Below are positions 1-14,709 of a DNA stretch of 64,000 nt, in pieces. Below the pieces are notes generated by a model, which did not search any database, had not been told where the DNA came from, and saw nothing but the letters and a program-made list of their open reading frames with translations. How positions within the stretch are numbered: the first letter of the stretch is position 1; every line of letters begins with the position of its first letter. The DNA is from Thereva unica (lineage: Eukaryota > Arthropoda > Insecta > Diptera > Therevidae). The position numbers were made by a program, and so were the translations under genes. The DNA lies in NCBI GenBank assembly GCA_949987705.1, contig OX465286.1:17001676-17065675 (forward strand), written 5' to 3'.

Positions 1-3000
1 CATTATCTCGGGAAATACTGGTCAGCCCGGGGTGGGATTGAATTCACAGCCTCCCTGGGAGGTCCCTAACAATTTCCCATCCAAAAAAGGGCCACTCCAG
101 AATTTTCCCAAAACCGGAAAATTTTCAAAGGGGTACCCCTTGGGATATTTTTGGTCGATTTCACGAAAGTGCTGGGATCTTAATGAATGGGGTATCGTTG
201 GAAAGGGCTCGCTCCCCCGAGTTCAGCGCACTTGATTTGGTCCAGAAATTCCAAGGGATTCGGGAGATATCCCCTGTTTTGTGATTTCCCCAAGCGGGGC
301 TGCAGAATGCCCATTATCTCGGGAAATACTGGTCAGCCCGGGGTGGGATTGAATTCACAGCCTCCCTGGGAGGTCCCTAACAATTTCCCATCCAAAAAAG
401 GGCCACTCCAGAATTTTCCCAAAACCGGAAAATTTTCAAAGGGGTCCCTTGGGATATTTTTGGTCGATTTCACGAAAGTGCTGGGATCTTAATGAATGGG
501 GTATCGTTGGAAAGGGCTCGCTCCCCCGAGTTCAGCGCACTTGATTTGGTCCAGAAATCCCAAGGGGTTCGGGAGATATCCCCTCTTTTGTGATTTCCGC
601 AAGGGGGCTGCAGAATGCCCATTATCTCGGGAAATACTGGTCAGCTCGGGGTGGGATTGAATTCACAGCCTCCCTGGGAGGTCCCTAACAATTTCCCATC
701 CAAAAAAGGGCCACTCCAGAATTTTCCCAAAACCGGAAAATTTTCAAAGGGGTACCCCTTGGGATATTTTTGGTCGATTTCACGAAAGTGCTGGGATCTT
801 AATGAATGGGGTATCGTTGGAAAGGGCTCGCTCCCCCGAGTTCAGCGCACTTGATTTGGTCCAGAACATCCAAGGGGTTCGGGAGATATACCCTCTTTTG
901 TGATTTCCCCAAGCGGGGCTGCAGAATGCCCATTATCTCGGGAAATACTGGTCAGCTCGGGGTGGGATTGAATTCACAGCCTCCCTGGGAGGTCCCTAAC
1001 AATTTCCCATCCCAAAAAGGGCCACTCCAGAATTTTCCCAAAACCGGAAAATTTTCAAAGGGGTACCCCTTGGGATATTTTTGGTCGATTTCACGAAAGT
1101 GCTGGGATCTTAATGAATGGGGTATCGTCGGAAAGGGCTCGCTCCCCCGAGTTCAGCGCACTTGATTTGGTCCAGAAATCCCAAGGGGTTCGGGAGATAT
1201 CCCCTCTTTTGTGATTTCCGCAAGGGGCTGCAGAATGCCCATTATCTCGGGAAATACTGGTCAGCCCGGGGTGGGATTGAATTCACAGCCTCCCTGGGAG
1301 GTCCCTAACAATTTCCCATCCAAAAAAGGGCCACTCCAGAATTTTCCCAAAACCGGAAAATTTTCAAAGGGGTACCCCTTGGGATATTTTTGGTCGATTT
1401 CACGAAAGTGCTGGGATCTTAATGAATGGGGTATCGTTGGAAAGGGCTCGCTCCCCCGAGTTCAGCGCACTTGATTTGGTCCAGAAATTCCAAGGGGTTC
1501 GGGAGATATCCCCTCTTTTGTGATTTCCCCAAGCGGGGCTGCAGAATGCCCATTATCTCGGGAAATACTGGTCAGCCCGGGGTGGGATTGAATTCACAGC
1601 CTCCCTGGGAGGTCCCTAACAATTTCCCATCCAAAAAAGGGCCACTCCAGAATTTTCCCAAAACCGGAAAATTTTCAAAGGGGTACCCCTTGGGATATTT
1701 TTGGTCGATTTCACGAAAGTGCTGGGATCTTAATGAATGGGGTATCGTCGGAAAGGGCTCGCTCCCCCGAGTTCAGCGCACTTGATTTGGTCCAGAAATC
1801 CCAAGGGGTTCGGGAGATATCCCCTCTTTTGTGATTTCCGCAAGGGGCTGTAGAATGCCCATTATCTCGGGAAATACTGGTCAGCCCGGGGTGGGATTGA
1901 ATTCACAGCCTCCCTGGGAGGTCCCTAACAATTTCCCATCCAAAAAAGGGCCACTCCAGAATTTTCCCAAAACCGGAAAATTTTCAAAGGGGTACCCCTT
2001 GGGATATTTTTGGTCGATTTCACGAAAGTGCTGGGATCTTAATGAATGGGGTATCGTTGGAAAGGGCTCGCTCCCCCGAGTTCAGCGCACTTGATTTGGT
2101 CCAGAAATTCCAAGGGGTTCGGGAGATATCCCCTCTTTTGTGATTTCCCCAAGCGGGGCTGCAGAATGCCCATTATCTCGGGAAATGCTGGTCAGCCCGG
2201 GGTGGGATTGAATTCACAGCCTCGCTGGGAGGTCCCTAACAATTTCCCATCCAAAAAATGGCCACTCCAGAATTTTCCCAAAACCGGAAAATTTTCAAAG
2301 GGATATTTTTGGTCGATTTCACGAAAGTGCTGGGATCTTAATGAATGGGGTATCGTTGGAAAGGGCTCGCTCCCCCGAGTTCAGCGCACTTGATTTGGTC
2401 CAGAAATCCCAAGGGGTTCGGGAGATATCCCCTCTTTTGTGATTTCCGCAAGGGGGCTGCAGAATGCCCATTATCTCAGGAAATACTGGTCAGCCCGGGG
2501 TGGGATTGAATTCACAGCCTCCCTGGGAGGTCCCTAACAATTTCCCATCCCAAAAAGGGCCACTCCAGAATTTTCCCAAAACCGGAAAATTTTCAAAGGG
2601 GTACCCCTTGGGATATTTTTGGTCGATTTCACGAAAGTGCTGGGATCTTAATGAATGGGGTATCGTTGGAAAGGGCTCGCTCCCCCGAGTTCAGCGCACT
2701 TGATTTGGTCCAGAAATCCCAAGGGGTTCGGGAGATATCCCCTCTTTTGTGATTTCCGCAAGGGGGCTGCAGAATGCCCATTATCTCGGGAAATACTGGT
2801 CAGCCCGGGGTGGGATTGAATTCACAGCCTCCCTGGGAGGTCCCTAACAATTTCCCATCCAAAAAAGGGCCACTCCAGAATTTTCCCAAAACCGGAAAAT
2901 TTTCAAAGGGATATTTTTGGTCGATTTCACGAAAGTGCTGGGATCTTAATGAATGGGGTATCGTTGGAAAGGGCTCGCTCCCCCGAGTTCAGCGCACTTG

Positions 3001-6000
3001 ATTTGGTCCAGAAATCCCAAGGGGTTCGGGAGATATCCCCTGTTTTGTGATTTCCCCAAGCGGGGCTGCAGAATGCCCATTATCTCGGGAAATACTGGTC
3101 AGCCCGGGGTGGGATTGAATTCACAGCCTCCCTGGGAGGTCCCTAACAATTTCCCATCCAAAAAAGGGCCACTCCAGAATTTTCCCAAAACCGGAAAATT
3201 TTCAAAGGGATATTTTTGGTCGATTTCACGAAAGTGCTGGGATCTTAATGAATGGGGTATCGTTGGAAAGGGCTCGCTCCCCCGAGTTCAGCGCACTTGA
3301 TTTGGTCCAGAAATCCCAAGGGGTTCGGGAGATATCCCCTCTTTTGTGATTTCCGCAAGGGGGCTGCAGAATGCCCATTATCTCGGGAAATACTGGTCAG
3401 CCCGGGGTGGGATTGAATTCACAGCCTCCCTGGGAGGTCCCTAACAATTTCCCATCCAAAAAAGGGCCACTCCAGAATTTTCCCAAAACCGGAAAATTTT
3501 CAAAGGGATATTTTTGGTCGATTTCACGAAAGTGCTGGGATCTTAATGAATGGGGTATCGTTGGAAAGGGCTCGCTCCCCCGAGTTCAGCGCACTTGATT
3601 TGGTCCAGAAATCCCAAGGGGTTCGGGAGATATCCCCTGTTTTGTGATTTCCCCAAGCGGGGCTGCAGAATGCCCATTATCTCGGGAAATACTGGTCAGC
3701 CCGGGGTGGGATTGAATTCACAGCCTCCCTGGGAGGTCCCTAACAATTTCCCATCCAAAAAAGGGCCACTCCAGAATTTTCCCAAAACCGGAAAATTTTC
3801 AAAGGGATATTTTTGGTCGATTTCACGAAAGTGCTGGGATCTTAATGAATGGGGTATCGTTGGAAAGGGCTCGCTCCCCCGAGTTCAGCGCACTTGATTT
3901 GGTCCAGAAATCCCAAGGGGTTCGGGAGATATCCCCTCTTTTGTGATTTCCGCAAGGGGGCTGCAGAATGCCCATTATCTCGGGAAATACTGGTCAGCCC
4001 GGGGTGGGATTGAATTCACAGCCTCCCTGGAAGGTCCCTAACAATTTCCCATCCAAAAAAGGGCCACTCCAGAATTTTCCCAAAACCGGAAAATTTTCAA
4101 AGGGATATTTTTGGTCGATTTCACGAAAGTGCTGGGATCTTAATGAATGGGGTATCGTTGGAAAGGGCTCGCTCCCCCGAGTTCAGCGCACTTGATTTGG
4201 TCCAGAAATCCCAAGGGGTTCGGGAGATATCCCCTGTTTTGTGATTTCCCCAAGCGGGGCTGCAGAATGCCCATTATCTCGGGAAATACTGGTCAGCCCG
4301 GGGTGGGATTGAATTCACAGCCTCCCTGGGAGGTCCCTAACAATTTCCCATCCAAAAAAGGGCCACTCCAGAATTTTCCCAAAACCGGAAAATGTTCAAA
4401 GGGGTACCCCTTGGGATATTGTTGGTCGATTTCACGAAAGTGCTGGGATCTTAATGAATGCGGTATCGTTGGAAAGGACTCGCTCCCCCGAGTTCAGCGC
4501 ACTTGATTTGGTCCAGAAATCCCAAGGGGTTCGGGAGATATCCCCTCTTTTGTGATTTCCCCAAGCGGGGCTGCAGAATGCCCATTATCTCGGGAAATAC
4601 TGGTCAGCCCGGGGTGGGATTGAATTCACAGCCTCCCTGGGAGGTCCCTAAAAATTTCTTATCCAAAAAAGGGCCACTCCAGAATTTTCCCAAAACCGGA
4701 AAATTTTCAAAGCGGTACCCCTTGGGATATTTTTGGTCGATTTCACGAAAGTGCTGGGATCTTAATGAATGGGGTATCGTCGGAAAGGGCTCGCTCCCCC
4801 GAGTTCAGCGCACTTGATTTGGTCCAGAAATCCCAAGGGGTTCGGGAGATATCCCCTGTTTTGTGATTTCCCCAAGGGGGGCTGCAGAATGCCCATTATC
4901 TCGGGAAATACTGGTCAGCCCGGGGTGGGATTGAATTCACAGCCTCCCTGGGAGGTCCCTAACAATTTCCCATCCAAAAAAGGGCCACTCCAGAATTTTC
5001 CCAAAACCGGAAAATTTTCAAAGGGGTACCCCTTGGGATATTTTTGGTCGATTTCACGAAAGTGCTGGGATCTTAATGAATGGGGTATCGTCGGAAAGGG
5101 CTCGCTCCCCCGAGTTCAGCGCACTTGATTTGGTCCAGAAATTCCAAGGGGTTCGGGAGATATCCCCTGTTTTGTGATTTCCCCAAGCGGGGCTGCAGAA
5201 TGCCCATTATCTCGGGAAATACTGGTCAGCCCGGGGTGGGATTGAATTCACAGCCTCCCTGGAAGGTCCCTAACAATTTCCCATCCAAAAAAGGGCCACT
5301 CCAGAATTTTCCCAAAACCGGAAAATTTTCAAAGGGGTCCCTTGGGATATTTTTAGTCGATTTCACGAAAGTGCTGGGATCTTAATGAATGGGGTATCGT
5401 TGGAAAGGGCTCGCTCCCCCGAGTTCAGCGCACTTGATTTGGTCCAGAAATCCCAAGGGGTTCGGGATATATCCCCTGTTTTGTGATTTCCCCAAGGGGG
5501 CTGCAGAATGCCCATTATCTCGGGAAATACTGGTCAGCCCGGGGTGGGATTGAATTCACAGCCTCCCTGGGAGGTCCCTAACAATTTCCCATCCAAAAAA
5601 GGGCCACTCCAGAATTTTCCCAAAACCGGAAAATTTTCAAAGGGGTCCCTTGGGATATTTTTGGTCGATTTCACGAAAGTGCTGGGATCTTAATGAATGG
5701 GGTATCGTTGGAAAGGGCTCGCTCCCCCGAGTTCAGCGCACTTGATTTGGTCCAGAAATCCCAAGGGGTTCGGGAGATATCCCCTCTTTTGTGATTTCCC
5801 CAAGCGGGGCTGCAGAATGCCCATTATCTCGGGAAATACTGGTCAGCCCGGGGTGGGATTGAATTCACAGCCTCCCTGGGAGGTCCCTAACAATTTCCCA
5901 TCCAAAAAAGGGCCACTCCAGAATTTTCCCAAAACCGGAAAATTTTCAAAGGGATATTTTTGGTCGATTTCACGAAAGTGCTGGGATCTTAATGAATGGG

Positions 6001-9000
6001 GTATCGTTGGAAAGGGCTCGCTCCCCCGAGTTCAGCGCACTTGATTTGGTCCAGAAATCCCAAGGGGTTCGGGAGATATCCCCTCTTTTGTGATTTCCCC
6101 AAGCGGGGCTGCAGAATGCCCATTATCTCGGGAAATACTGGTCAGCCCGGGGTGGGATTGAATTCACAGCCTCCCTGGGAGGTCCCTAACAATTTCCCAT
6201 CCAAAAAAGGGCCACTCCAGAATTTTCCCAAAACCGGAAAATTTTCAAAGGGGTACCCCTTGGGATATTTTTGGTCGATTTCACGAAAGTGCTGGGATCT
6301 TAATGAATGGGGTATCGTTGGAAAGGGCTCGCTCCCCCGAGTTCAGCGCACTTGATTTGGTCCAGAAATCCCAAGGGGTTCGGGAGATATCCCCTCTTTT
6401 GTGATTTCCCCAAGCGGGGCTGCAGAATGCCCATTATCTCGGGAAATACTGGTCAGCCCGGGGTGGGATTGAATTCACAGCCTCCCTGGGAGGTCCCTAA
6501 CAATTTCCCATCCAAAAAAGGGCCACTCCAGAATTTTCCCAAAACCGGAAAATTTTCAAAGGGATATTTTTGGTCGATTTCACGAAAGTGCTGGGATCTT
6601 AATGAATGGGGTATCGTTGGAAAGAGCTCGCTCCCACGAGTTCAGCGCACTTGATTTGGTCCAGAAATTCCAAGGGGTTCGGGAGTTATCCCCTCTTTTG
6701 TGATTTCCCCAAGCGGGGCTGCAGAATGCCCATTATCTCGGGAAATACTGGTCAGCCCGGGGTGGGATTGAATTCACAGCCTCCCTGGGAGGTCCCTAAC
6801 AATTTCCCATCCAAAAAAGGGCCATTCCAGAATTTTCCCAAAACCGGAAAATTTTCAAAGGGGTACCCCTTGGGATATTTTTGGTCGATTTCACGAAAGT
6901 GCTGGGATCTTAATGAATGGGGTATCGTTGGAAAGGGCTCGCTCCCCCGAGTTCAGCGCACTTGATTTGGTCCAGAAATCCCAAGGGGTTCGGGAGATAT
7001 CCCCTCTTTTGTGATTTCCCCAAGCGGGGCTGCAGAATGCCCATTATCTCGGGAAATACTGGTCAGCCCGGGGTGGGATTGAATTCACAGCCTCCTTGGG
7101 AGGTCCCTAACAATTTCCCAACCAAAATAGGGCCACTCCAGAATTTTCCCAAAACCGGAAAATTTTCAAAGGGATATTTTTGGTCGATTTCACGAAAGTG
7201 CTGGGATCTTAATGAATGGGGTATCGTTGGAAAGGGCTCGCTCCCCCGAGTTTAGCGCACTTGATTTGGTCCAGAAATCCCAAGGGGTTCGGGAGATATC
7301 CCCTCTTTTGTGATTTCCCCAAGCGGGGCTGCAGAATGCCCATTATCTCGGGAAATACTGGTCAGCCCGGGGTGGGATTGAATTCACAGCCTCCCTGGGA
7401 GGTCCCTAACAATTTCCCATCCAAAAAAGGGCCACTCCAGAATTTTCCCAAAACCGGAAAATTTTCAAAGGGGTACCCCTTGGGATATTTTTGGTCGATT
7501 TCACGAAAGTGCTGGGATCTTAATGAATGGGGTATCGTTGGAAAGGGCTCGCTCCCCCGAGTTCAGCGCACTTGATTTGGTCCAGAAATCCCAAGGGGTT
7601 CGGGAGATATCCCCTCTTTTGTGATTTCCCCAAGCGGGGCTGCAGAATGCCCATTATCTCGGGAAATACTGGTCAGCCCGGGGTGGGATTGAATTCACAG
7701 CCTCCTTGGGAGGTCCCTAACAATTTCCCAACCAAAATAGGGCCACTCCAGAATTTTCCCAAAACCGGAAAATTTTCAAAGGGATATTTTTGGTCGATTT
7801 CACGAAAGTGCTGAGATCTTAATGAATGGGGTATCGTTGGAAAGGGCTCGCTCCCCCGAGTTCAGCGCACTTGATTTGGTCCAGAAATCCCAAGGGGTTC
7901 GGGAGATATCCCCTGTTTTGTGATTTCCCCAAGGGGGGCTGCAGAATGCCCATTATCTCGGGAAATACTGGTCAGCCCGGGGTGGGATTGAATTCACAGC
8001 CTCCCTGGGAGGTCCCTAACAATTTCCCATCCAAAAAAGGGCCACTCCAGAATTTTCCCAAAACCGGAAAATTTTCAAAGGGGTCCCTTGGGATATTTTT
8101 GGTCGATTTCACGAAAGTGCTGGGATCTTAATGAATGGTGTATCGTTGGAAAGGGCTCGCTCCCCCGAGTTCAGCGCACTTGATTTGGTCCAGAAATTCC
8201 AAGGGGTTCGGGAGATATCCCCTCTTTTGTGATTTCCCCAAGCGGGGCTGCAGAATGCCCATTATCTCGGGAAATACTGGTCAGCCCGGGGTGGGATTGA
8301 ATTCACAGCCTCGCTGGGAGGTCCCTAACAATTTCCCATCCAAAAAATGGCCACTCCAGAATTTTCCCAAAACCGGAAAATTTTCAAAAGGATATTTTTG
8401 GTCGATTTCACGAAAGTGCTGGGATCTTAATGAATGGGGTATCGTTGGAAAGGGCTCGCTCCCCCGAGTTCAGCGCACTTGATTTGGTCCAGAAATCCCA
8501 AGGGGTTCGGGAGATATCCCCTCTTTTGTGATTTCCGCAAGGGGGCTGCAGAATGCCCATTATCTCGGGAAATACTGGTCAGCCCGGGGTGGGATTGAAT
8601 TCACAGCCTCCCTGGGAGGTCCCTAACAATTTCCCATCCCAAAAAGGGCCACTCCAGAATTTTCCCAAAACCGGAAAATTTTCAAAGGGGTACCCCTTGG
8701 GATATTTTTGGTCGATTTCACGAAAGTGCTGGGATCTTAATGAATGGGGTATCGTTGGAAAGGGCTCGCTCCCCCGAGTTCAGCGCACTTGGTTTGGTCC
8801 AGAAATTCCAAGGGGTTCGGGAGATATCCCCTCTTTTGTGATTTCCCCAAGCGGGGCTGCAGAATGCCCATTATCTCGGGAAATACTGGTCAGCCCGGGG
8901 TGGGATTGAATTCACAGCCTCGCTGGGAGGTCCCTAACAATTTCCCATCCAAAAAATGGCCACTCCAGAATTTTCCCAAAACCGGAAAATTTTCAAAAGG

Positions 9001-12000
9001 ATATTTTTGGTCGATTTCACGAAAGTGCTGGGATCTTAATGAATGGGGTATCGTTGGAAAGGGCTCGCTCCCCCGAGTTCAGCGCACTTGATTTGGTCCA
9101 GAAATCCCAAGGGGTTCGGGAGATATCCCCTGTTTTGTGATTTCCCCAAGCGGGGCTGCAGAATGCCCATTATCTCGGGAAATACTGGTCAGCCCGGGGT
9201 GGGATTGAATTCACAGCCTCCCTGGGAGGTCCCTAACAATTTCCCATCCAAAAAAGGGCCACTCCAGAATTTTCCCAAAACCGGAAAATTTTCAAAGGGA
9301 TATTTTTGGTCGATTTCACGAAAGTGCTGGGATCTTAATGAATGGGGTATCGTTGGAAAGGGCTCGCTCCCCCGAGTTCAGCGCACTTGGTTTGGTCCAG
9401 AAATTCCAAGGGGTTCGGGAGATATCCCCTCTTTTGTGATTTCCCCAAGCGGGGCTGCAGAATGCCCATTATCTCGGGAAATACTGGTCAGCCCGGGGTG
9501 GGATTGAATTCACAGCCTCGCTGGGAGGTCCCTAACAATTTCCCATCCAAAAAATGGCCACTCCAGAATTTTCCCAAAACCGGAAAATTTTCAAAGGGAT
9601 ATTTTTGGTCGATTTCACGAAAGTGCTGGGATCTTAATGAATGGGGTATCGTTGGAAAGGGCTCGCTCCCCCGAGTTCAGCGCACTTGGTTTGGTCCAGA
9701 AATCCCAAGGGGTTCGGGAGATATCCCCTCTTTTGTGATTTCCGCAAGGTGGCTGCAGAATGCCCATTATCTCGGGAAATACTGGTCAGCCCGGGGTGGG
9801 ATTGAATTCACAGCCTCCCTGGGAGGTCCCTAACAATTTCCCATCCAAAAAAGGGCCACTCCAGAATTTTCCCAAAACCGGAAAATTTTCAAAGGGATAT
9901 TTTTGGTCGATTTCACGAAAGTGCTGGGATCTTAATGAATGGGGTATCGTTGGAAAGGGCTCGCTCCCCCGAGTTCAGCGCACTTGATTTGGTCCAGAAA
10001 TCCCAAGGGGTTCGGGAGATATCCCCTGTTTTGTGATTTCCCCAAGCGGGGCTGCAGAATGCCCATTATCTCGGGAAATACTGGTCAGCCCGGGGTGGGA
10101 TTGAATTCACAGCCTCCCTGGGAGGTCCCTAACAATTTCCCATCCAAAAAAGGGCCACTCCAGAATTTTCCCAAAACCGGAAAATTTTCAAAGGGATATT
10201 TTTGGTCGATTTCACGAAAGTGCTGGGATCTTAATGAATGGGGTATCGTTGGAAAGGGCTCGCTCCCCCGAGTTCAGCGCACTTGATTTGGTCCAGAAAT
10301 CCCAAGGGGTTCGGGAGATATCCCCTGTTTTGTGATTTCCCCAAGCGGGGCTGCAGAATGCCCATTATCTCGGGAAATACTGGTCAGCCCGGGGTGGGAT
10401 TGAATTCACAGCCTCCCTGGGAGGTCCCTAACAATTTCCCATCCAAAAAAGGGCCACTCCAGAATTTTCCCAAAACCGGAAAATTTTCAAAGGGGTCCCT
10501 TGGGATATTTTTGGTCGATTTCACGAAAGTGCTGGGATCTTAATGAATGGGGTATCGTTGGAAAGGGCTCGCTCCCCCGAGTTCAGCGCACTTGATTTGG
10601 TCCAGAAATCCCAAGGGGTTCGGGAGATATCCCCTCTTTTGTGATTTCCCCAAGGGGGGCTGCAGAATGCCCATTATCTCGGGAAATACTGGTCAGCCCG
10701 GGGTGGGATTGAATTCACAGCCTCCCTGGGAGGTCCCTAACAATTTCCCATCCAAAAAAAGGCCACTCCAGAATTTTCCCAAAACCGGAAAATGTTCAAA
10801 GGGGTACCCCTTGGGATATTGTTGGTCGATTTCACGAAAGTGCTGGGATCTTAATGAATGGGGTATCGTTGGAAAGGACTCGCTCCCCCGAGTTCAGCGC
10901 ACTTGATTTGGTCCAGAAATCCCAAGGGGTTCGGGAGATATCCCCTCTTTTGTGATTTCCCCAAGGGGGCTGCAGAATGCCCATTATCTCGGGAAATACT
11001 GGTCAGCCCGGGGTGGGATTGAATTCACAGCCTCCCTGGGAGGTCCCCAACAATTTCCCATCCAAAAAAGGGCCACTCCAGAATTTTCCCAAAACCGGAA
11101 AATTTTCAAAGGGGTACCCCTTGGGATATTTTTGGTCGATTTCACGAAAGTGCTGGGATCTTAATGAATGGGGTATCGTCGGAAAGGGCTCGCTCCCCCG
11201 AGTTCAGCGCACTTGATTTGGTCCAGAAATTCCAAGGGGTTCGGGAGATGTCCCCTGTTTTGTGATTTCCCCAAGCGGGGCTGCAGAATGCCCATTATCT
11301 CGGGAAATACTGGTCAGCCCGGGGTGGGATTGAATTCACAGCCTCCCTGGGAGGTCCCTAACAATTTCCCATCCAAAAAAGGGCCACTCCAGAATTTTCC
11401 CAAAACCGGAAAATTTTCAAAGGGGTACCCCTTGGGATATTTTTGGTCGATTTCACGAAAGTGCTGGGATCTTAATGAATGGGGTATCGTCGGAAAGGGC
11501 TCGCTCCCCCGAGTTCAGCGCACTTGATTTGGTCCAGAAATTCCAAGGGGTTCGGGAGATGTCCCCTGTTTTGTGATTTCCCCAAGCGGGGCTGCAGAAT
11601 GCCCATTATCTCGGGAAATACTGGTCAGCCCGGGGTGGGATTGAATTCACAGCCTCCCTGGGAGGTCCCTAACAATTTCCCATCCAAAAAAGGGCCACTC
11701 CAGAATTTTCCCAAAACCGGAAAATTTTCAAAGGGATATTTTTGGTCGATTTCACGAAAGTGCTGGGATCTTAATGAATGGGGTATCGTTGGAAAGGGCT
11801 CGCTCCCCCGAGTTCAGCGCACTTGATTTGGTCCAGAAATCCCAAGGGGTTCGGGAGATATCCCCTGTTTTGTGATTTCCCCAAGGGGGCTGCAGAATGC
11901 CCATTATCTCGGGAAATACTGGTCAGCCCGGGGTGGGATTGAATTCACAGCCTCCCTGGGAGGTCCCTAACAATTTCCCATCCAAAAAAGGGCCACTCCA

Positions 12001-14709
12001 GAATTTTCCCAAAACCGGAAAATTTTCAAAGGGGTCCCTTGGGATATTTTTGGTCGATTTCACGAAAGTGCTCGGATCTTAATGAATGGGGTATCGTTGG
12101 AAAGGGCTCGCTCCCCCGAGTTCAGCGCACTTGATTTGGTCCAGAAATCCCAAGGGGTTCGGGAGATATCCCCTCTTTTGTGATTTCCCCAAGCGGGGCT
12201 GCAGAATGCCCATTATCTCGGGAAATACTGGTCAGCCCGGGGTGGGATTGAATTCACAGCCTCCCTGGGAGGTCCCTAACAATTTCCCATCCAAAAAAGG
12301 GCCACTCCAGAATTTTCCCAAAACCGGAAAATTTTCAAAGGGGTCCCTTGGGATATTTTTGGTCGATTTCACGAAAGTGCTCGGATCTTAATGAATGGGG
12401 TATCGTTGGAAAGGGCTCGCTCCCCCGAGTTCAGCGCACTTGATTTGGTCCAGAAATCCCAAGGGGTTCGGGAGATATCCCCTCTTTTGTGATTTCCCCA
12501 AGCGGGGCTGCAGAATGCCCATTATCTCGGGAAATACTGGTCAGCCCGGGGTGGGATTGAATTCACAGCCTCCTTGGGAGGTCCCTAACAATTTCCCAAC
12601 CAAAATAGGGCCACTCCAGAATTTTCCCAAAGCCGGAAAATTTTCAAAGGGATATTTTTGGTCGATTTCACGAAAGTGCTGAGATCTTAATGAATGGGGT
12701 ATCGTTGGAAAGGGCTCGCTCCCCCGAGTTCAGCGCACTTGATTTGGTCCAGAAATTCCAAGGGGTTCGGGAGTTATCCCCTCTTTTGTGATTTCCCCAA
12801 GGGGGGCTGCAGAATGCCCATTATCTCGGGAAATACTGGTCAGCCCGGGGTGGGATTGAATTCACAGCCTCCCTGGGAGGTCCCTAACAATTTCCCATCC
12901 AAAAAAGGGCCACTCCAGAATTTTCCCAAAACCGGAAAATTTTCCAAGGGATATTTTTGGTCGATTTCACGAAAGTGCTGGGATCTTAATGAATGGGGTA
13001 TCGTTGGAAAGGGCTCGCTCCCCCGAGTTCAGCGCACTTGATTTGGTCCAGAAATCCCAAGGGGTTCGGGAGATATCCCCTGTTTTGTGATTTCCCCAAG
13101 GGGGGCTGCAGAATGCCCATTATCTCGGGAAATACTGGTCAGCCCGGGGTGGGATTGAATTCACAGCCTCCCTGGGAGGTCCCTAACAATTTCCCATCCA
13201 AAAAAGGGCCACTCCAGAATTTTCCCAAAACCGGAAAATTTTCAAAGGGATATTTTTGGTCGATTTCACGAAAGTGCTGGGATCTTAATGAATGGGGTAT
13301 CGTTGGAAAGGGCTCGCTCCCCCGAGTTCAGCGCACTTGATTTGGTCCAGAAATCCCAAGGGGTTCGGGAGATATCCCCTGTTTTGTGATTTCCCCAAGG
13401 GGGCTGCAGAATGCCCATTATCTCGGGAAATACTGGTCAGCCCGGGGTGGGATTGAATTCACAGCCTCCCTGGGAGGTCCCTAACAATTTCCCATCCAAA
13501 AAAGGGCCACTCCAGAATTTTCCCAAAACCGGAAAATTTTCAAAGGGGTCCCTTGGGATATTTTTGGTCGATTTCACGAAAGTGCTGGGATCTTAATGAA
13601 TGGGGTATCGTTGGAAAGGGCTCGCTCCCCCGAGTTCAGCGCACTTGATTTGGTCCAGAAATCCCAAGGGGTTCGGGAGATATCCCCTGTTTTGTGATTT
13701 CCCCAAGGGGGGCTGCAGAATGCCCATTATCTCGGGAAATACTGGTCAGCCCGGGGTGGGATTGAATTCACAGCCTCCCTGGGAGGTCCCTAACAATTTC
13801 CCATCCAAAAAAGGGCCACTCCAGAATTTTCCCAAAACCGGAAAATTTTCAAAGGGGTCCCTTGGGATATTTTTGGTCGATTTCACGAAAGTGCTCGGAT
13901 CTTAATGAATGGGGTATCGTTGGAAAGGGCTCGCTCCCCCGAGTTCAGCGCACTTGATTTGGTCCAGAAATCTCAAGGGGTTCGGGAGATATCCCCTCTT
14001 TTGTGATTTCCCCAAGCGGGGCCGCAGAATGCCCATTATCTCGGGAAATACTGGTCAGCCCGGGGTGGGATTGAATTCACAGCCTCCCTGGGAGGTCCCT
14101 AACAATTTCCCATCCAAAAAAGGGCCACTCCAGAATTTTCCCAAAACCGGAAAATTTTCAAAGGGGTACCCCTTGGGATATTTTTGGTCGATTTCACGAA
14201 AGTGCTGGGATCTTAATGAATGGGGTATCGTTGGAAAGGGCTCGCTCCCCCGAGTTCAGCGCACTTGATTTGGTCCAGAAATCCCAAGGGGTTCGGGAGA
14301 TATCCCCTCTTTTGTGATTTCCCCAAGCGGGGCTGCAGAATGCCCATTATCTCGGGAAATACTGGTCAGCCCGGGGTGGGATTGAATTCACAGCCTCCTT
14401 GGGAGGTCCCTAACAATTTCCCAACCAAAATAGGGCCACTCCAGAATTTTCCCAAAACCGGAAAATTTTCAAAGGGATATTTTTGGTCGATTTCACGAAA
14501 GTGCTGAGATCTTAATGAATGGGGTATCGTTGGAAAGGGCTCGCTCCCCCGAGTTCAGCGCACTTGATTTGGTCCAGAAATTCCAAGGGGTTCGGGAGAT
14601 ATCCCCTCTTTGGTGATTTCCCCAAGGGGGGCTGCAGAATGCCCATTATCTCGGGAAATACTGGTCAGCCCGGGGTGGGATTGAATTCACAGCCTCCCTG
14701 GGAGGTCCC
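1..14709 (+). repeat. Satellite array A, 299-311 bp monomers
   Basis: About 48 head-to-tail monomers of one satellite, truncated by the window start. Landmarks in each unit, in order, are CATTATCTCGGGAAATACTG, GGATTGAATTCACAGCCTCC, CCCAAAACCGGAAAATTTTC, TCGATTTCACGAAAGTGCTG and GAGTTCAGCGCACTTGATTT. Three length classes occur: about 311 bp (GGGGTACCCCTTGGGATATT), about 309 bp (GGGGTCCCTTGGGATATT) and about 299 bp (the 12 bp before GGGATATT missing). A second variable site follows TGATTTCC (CCAAGCGGGG, CGCAAGGGGG or CCAAGGGGGG). Monomers differ by only a few substitutions, which implies recent homogenisation. Short open frames of about 115-119 codons recur in every unit, but the frame slips because most units are not a multiple of three. 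I treat them as non-coding. Confidence 0.97.
14705..14709. repeat. Target-site duplication (left) of BEL/Pao element 1
   Basis: GTCCC directly before the 5' LTR is repeated at 20388-20392 directly after the 3' LTR. Removing the element and one copy restores the satellite text GGAGGTCCCTAACAATTTCC. A 5-bp duplication is usual for BEL/Pao integrases. Confidence 0.95.

Noticed and set aside
1..14709. Recurring 75-119-codon open frames in every satellite monomer
   Set aside because: They repeat with the satellite, shift frame between monomers because most units are not a multiple of three, and show no domain or codon signal.
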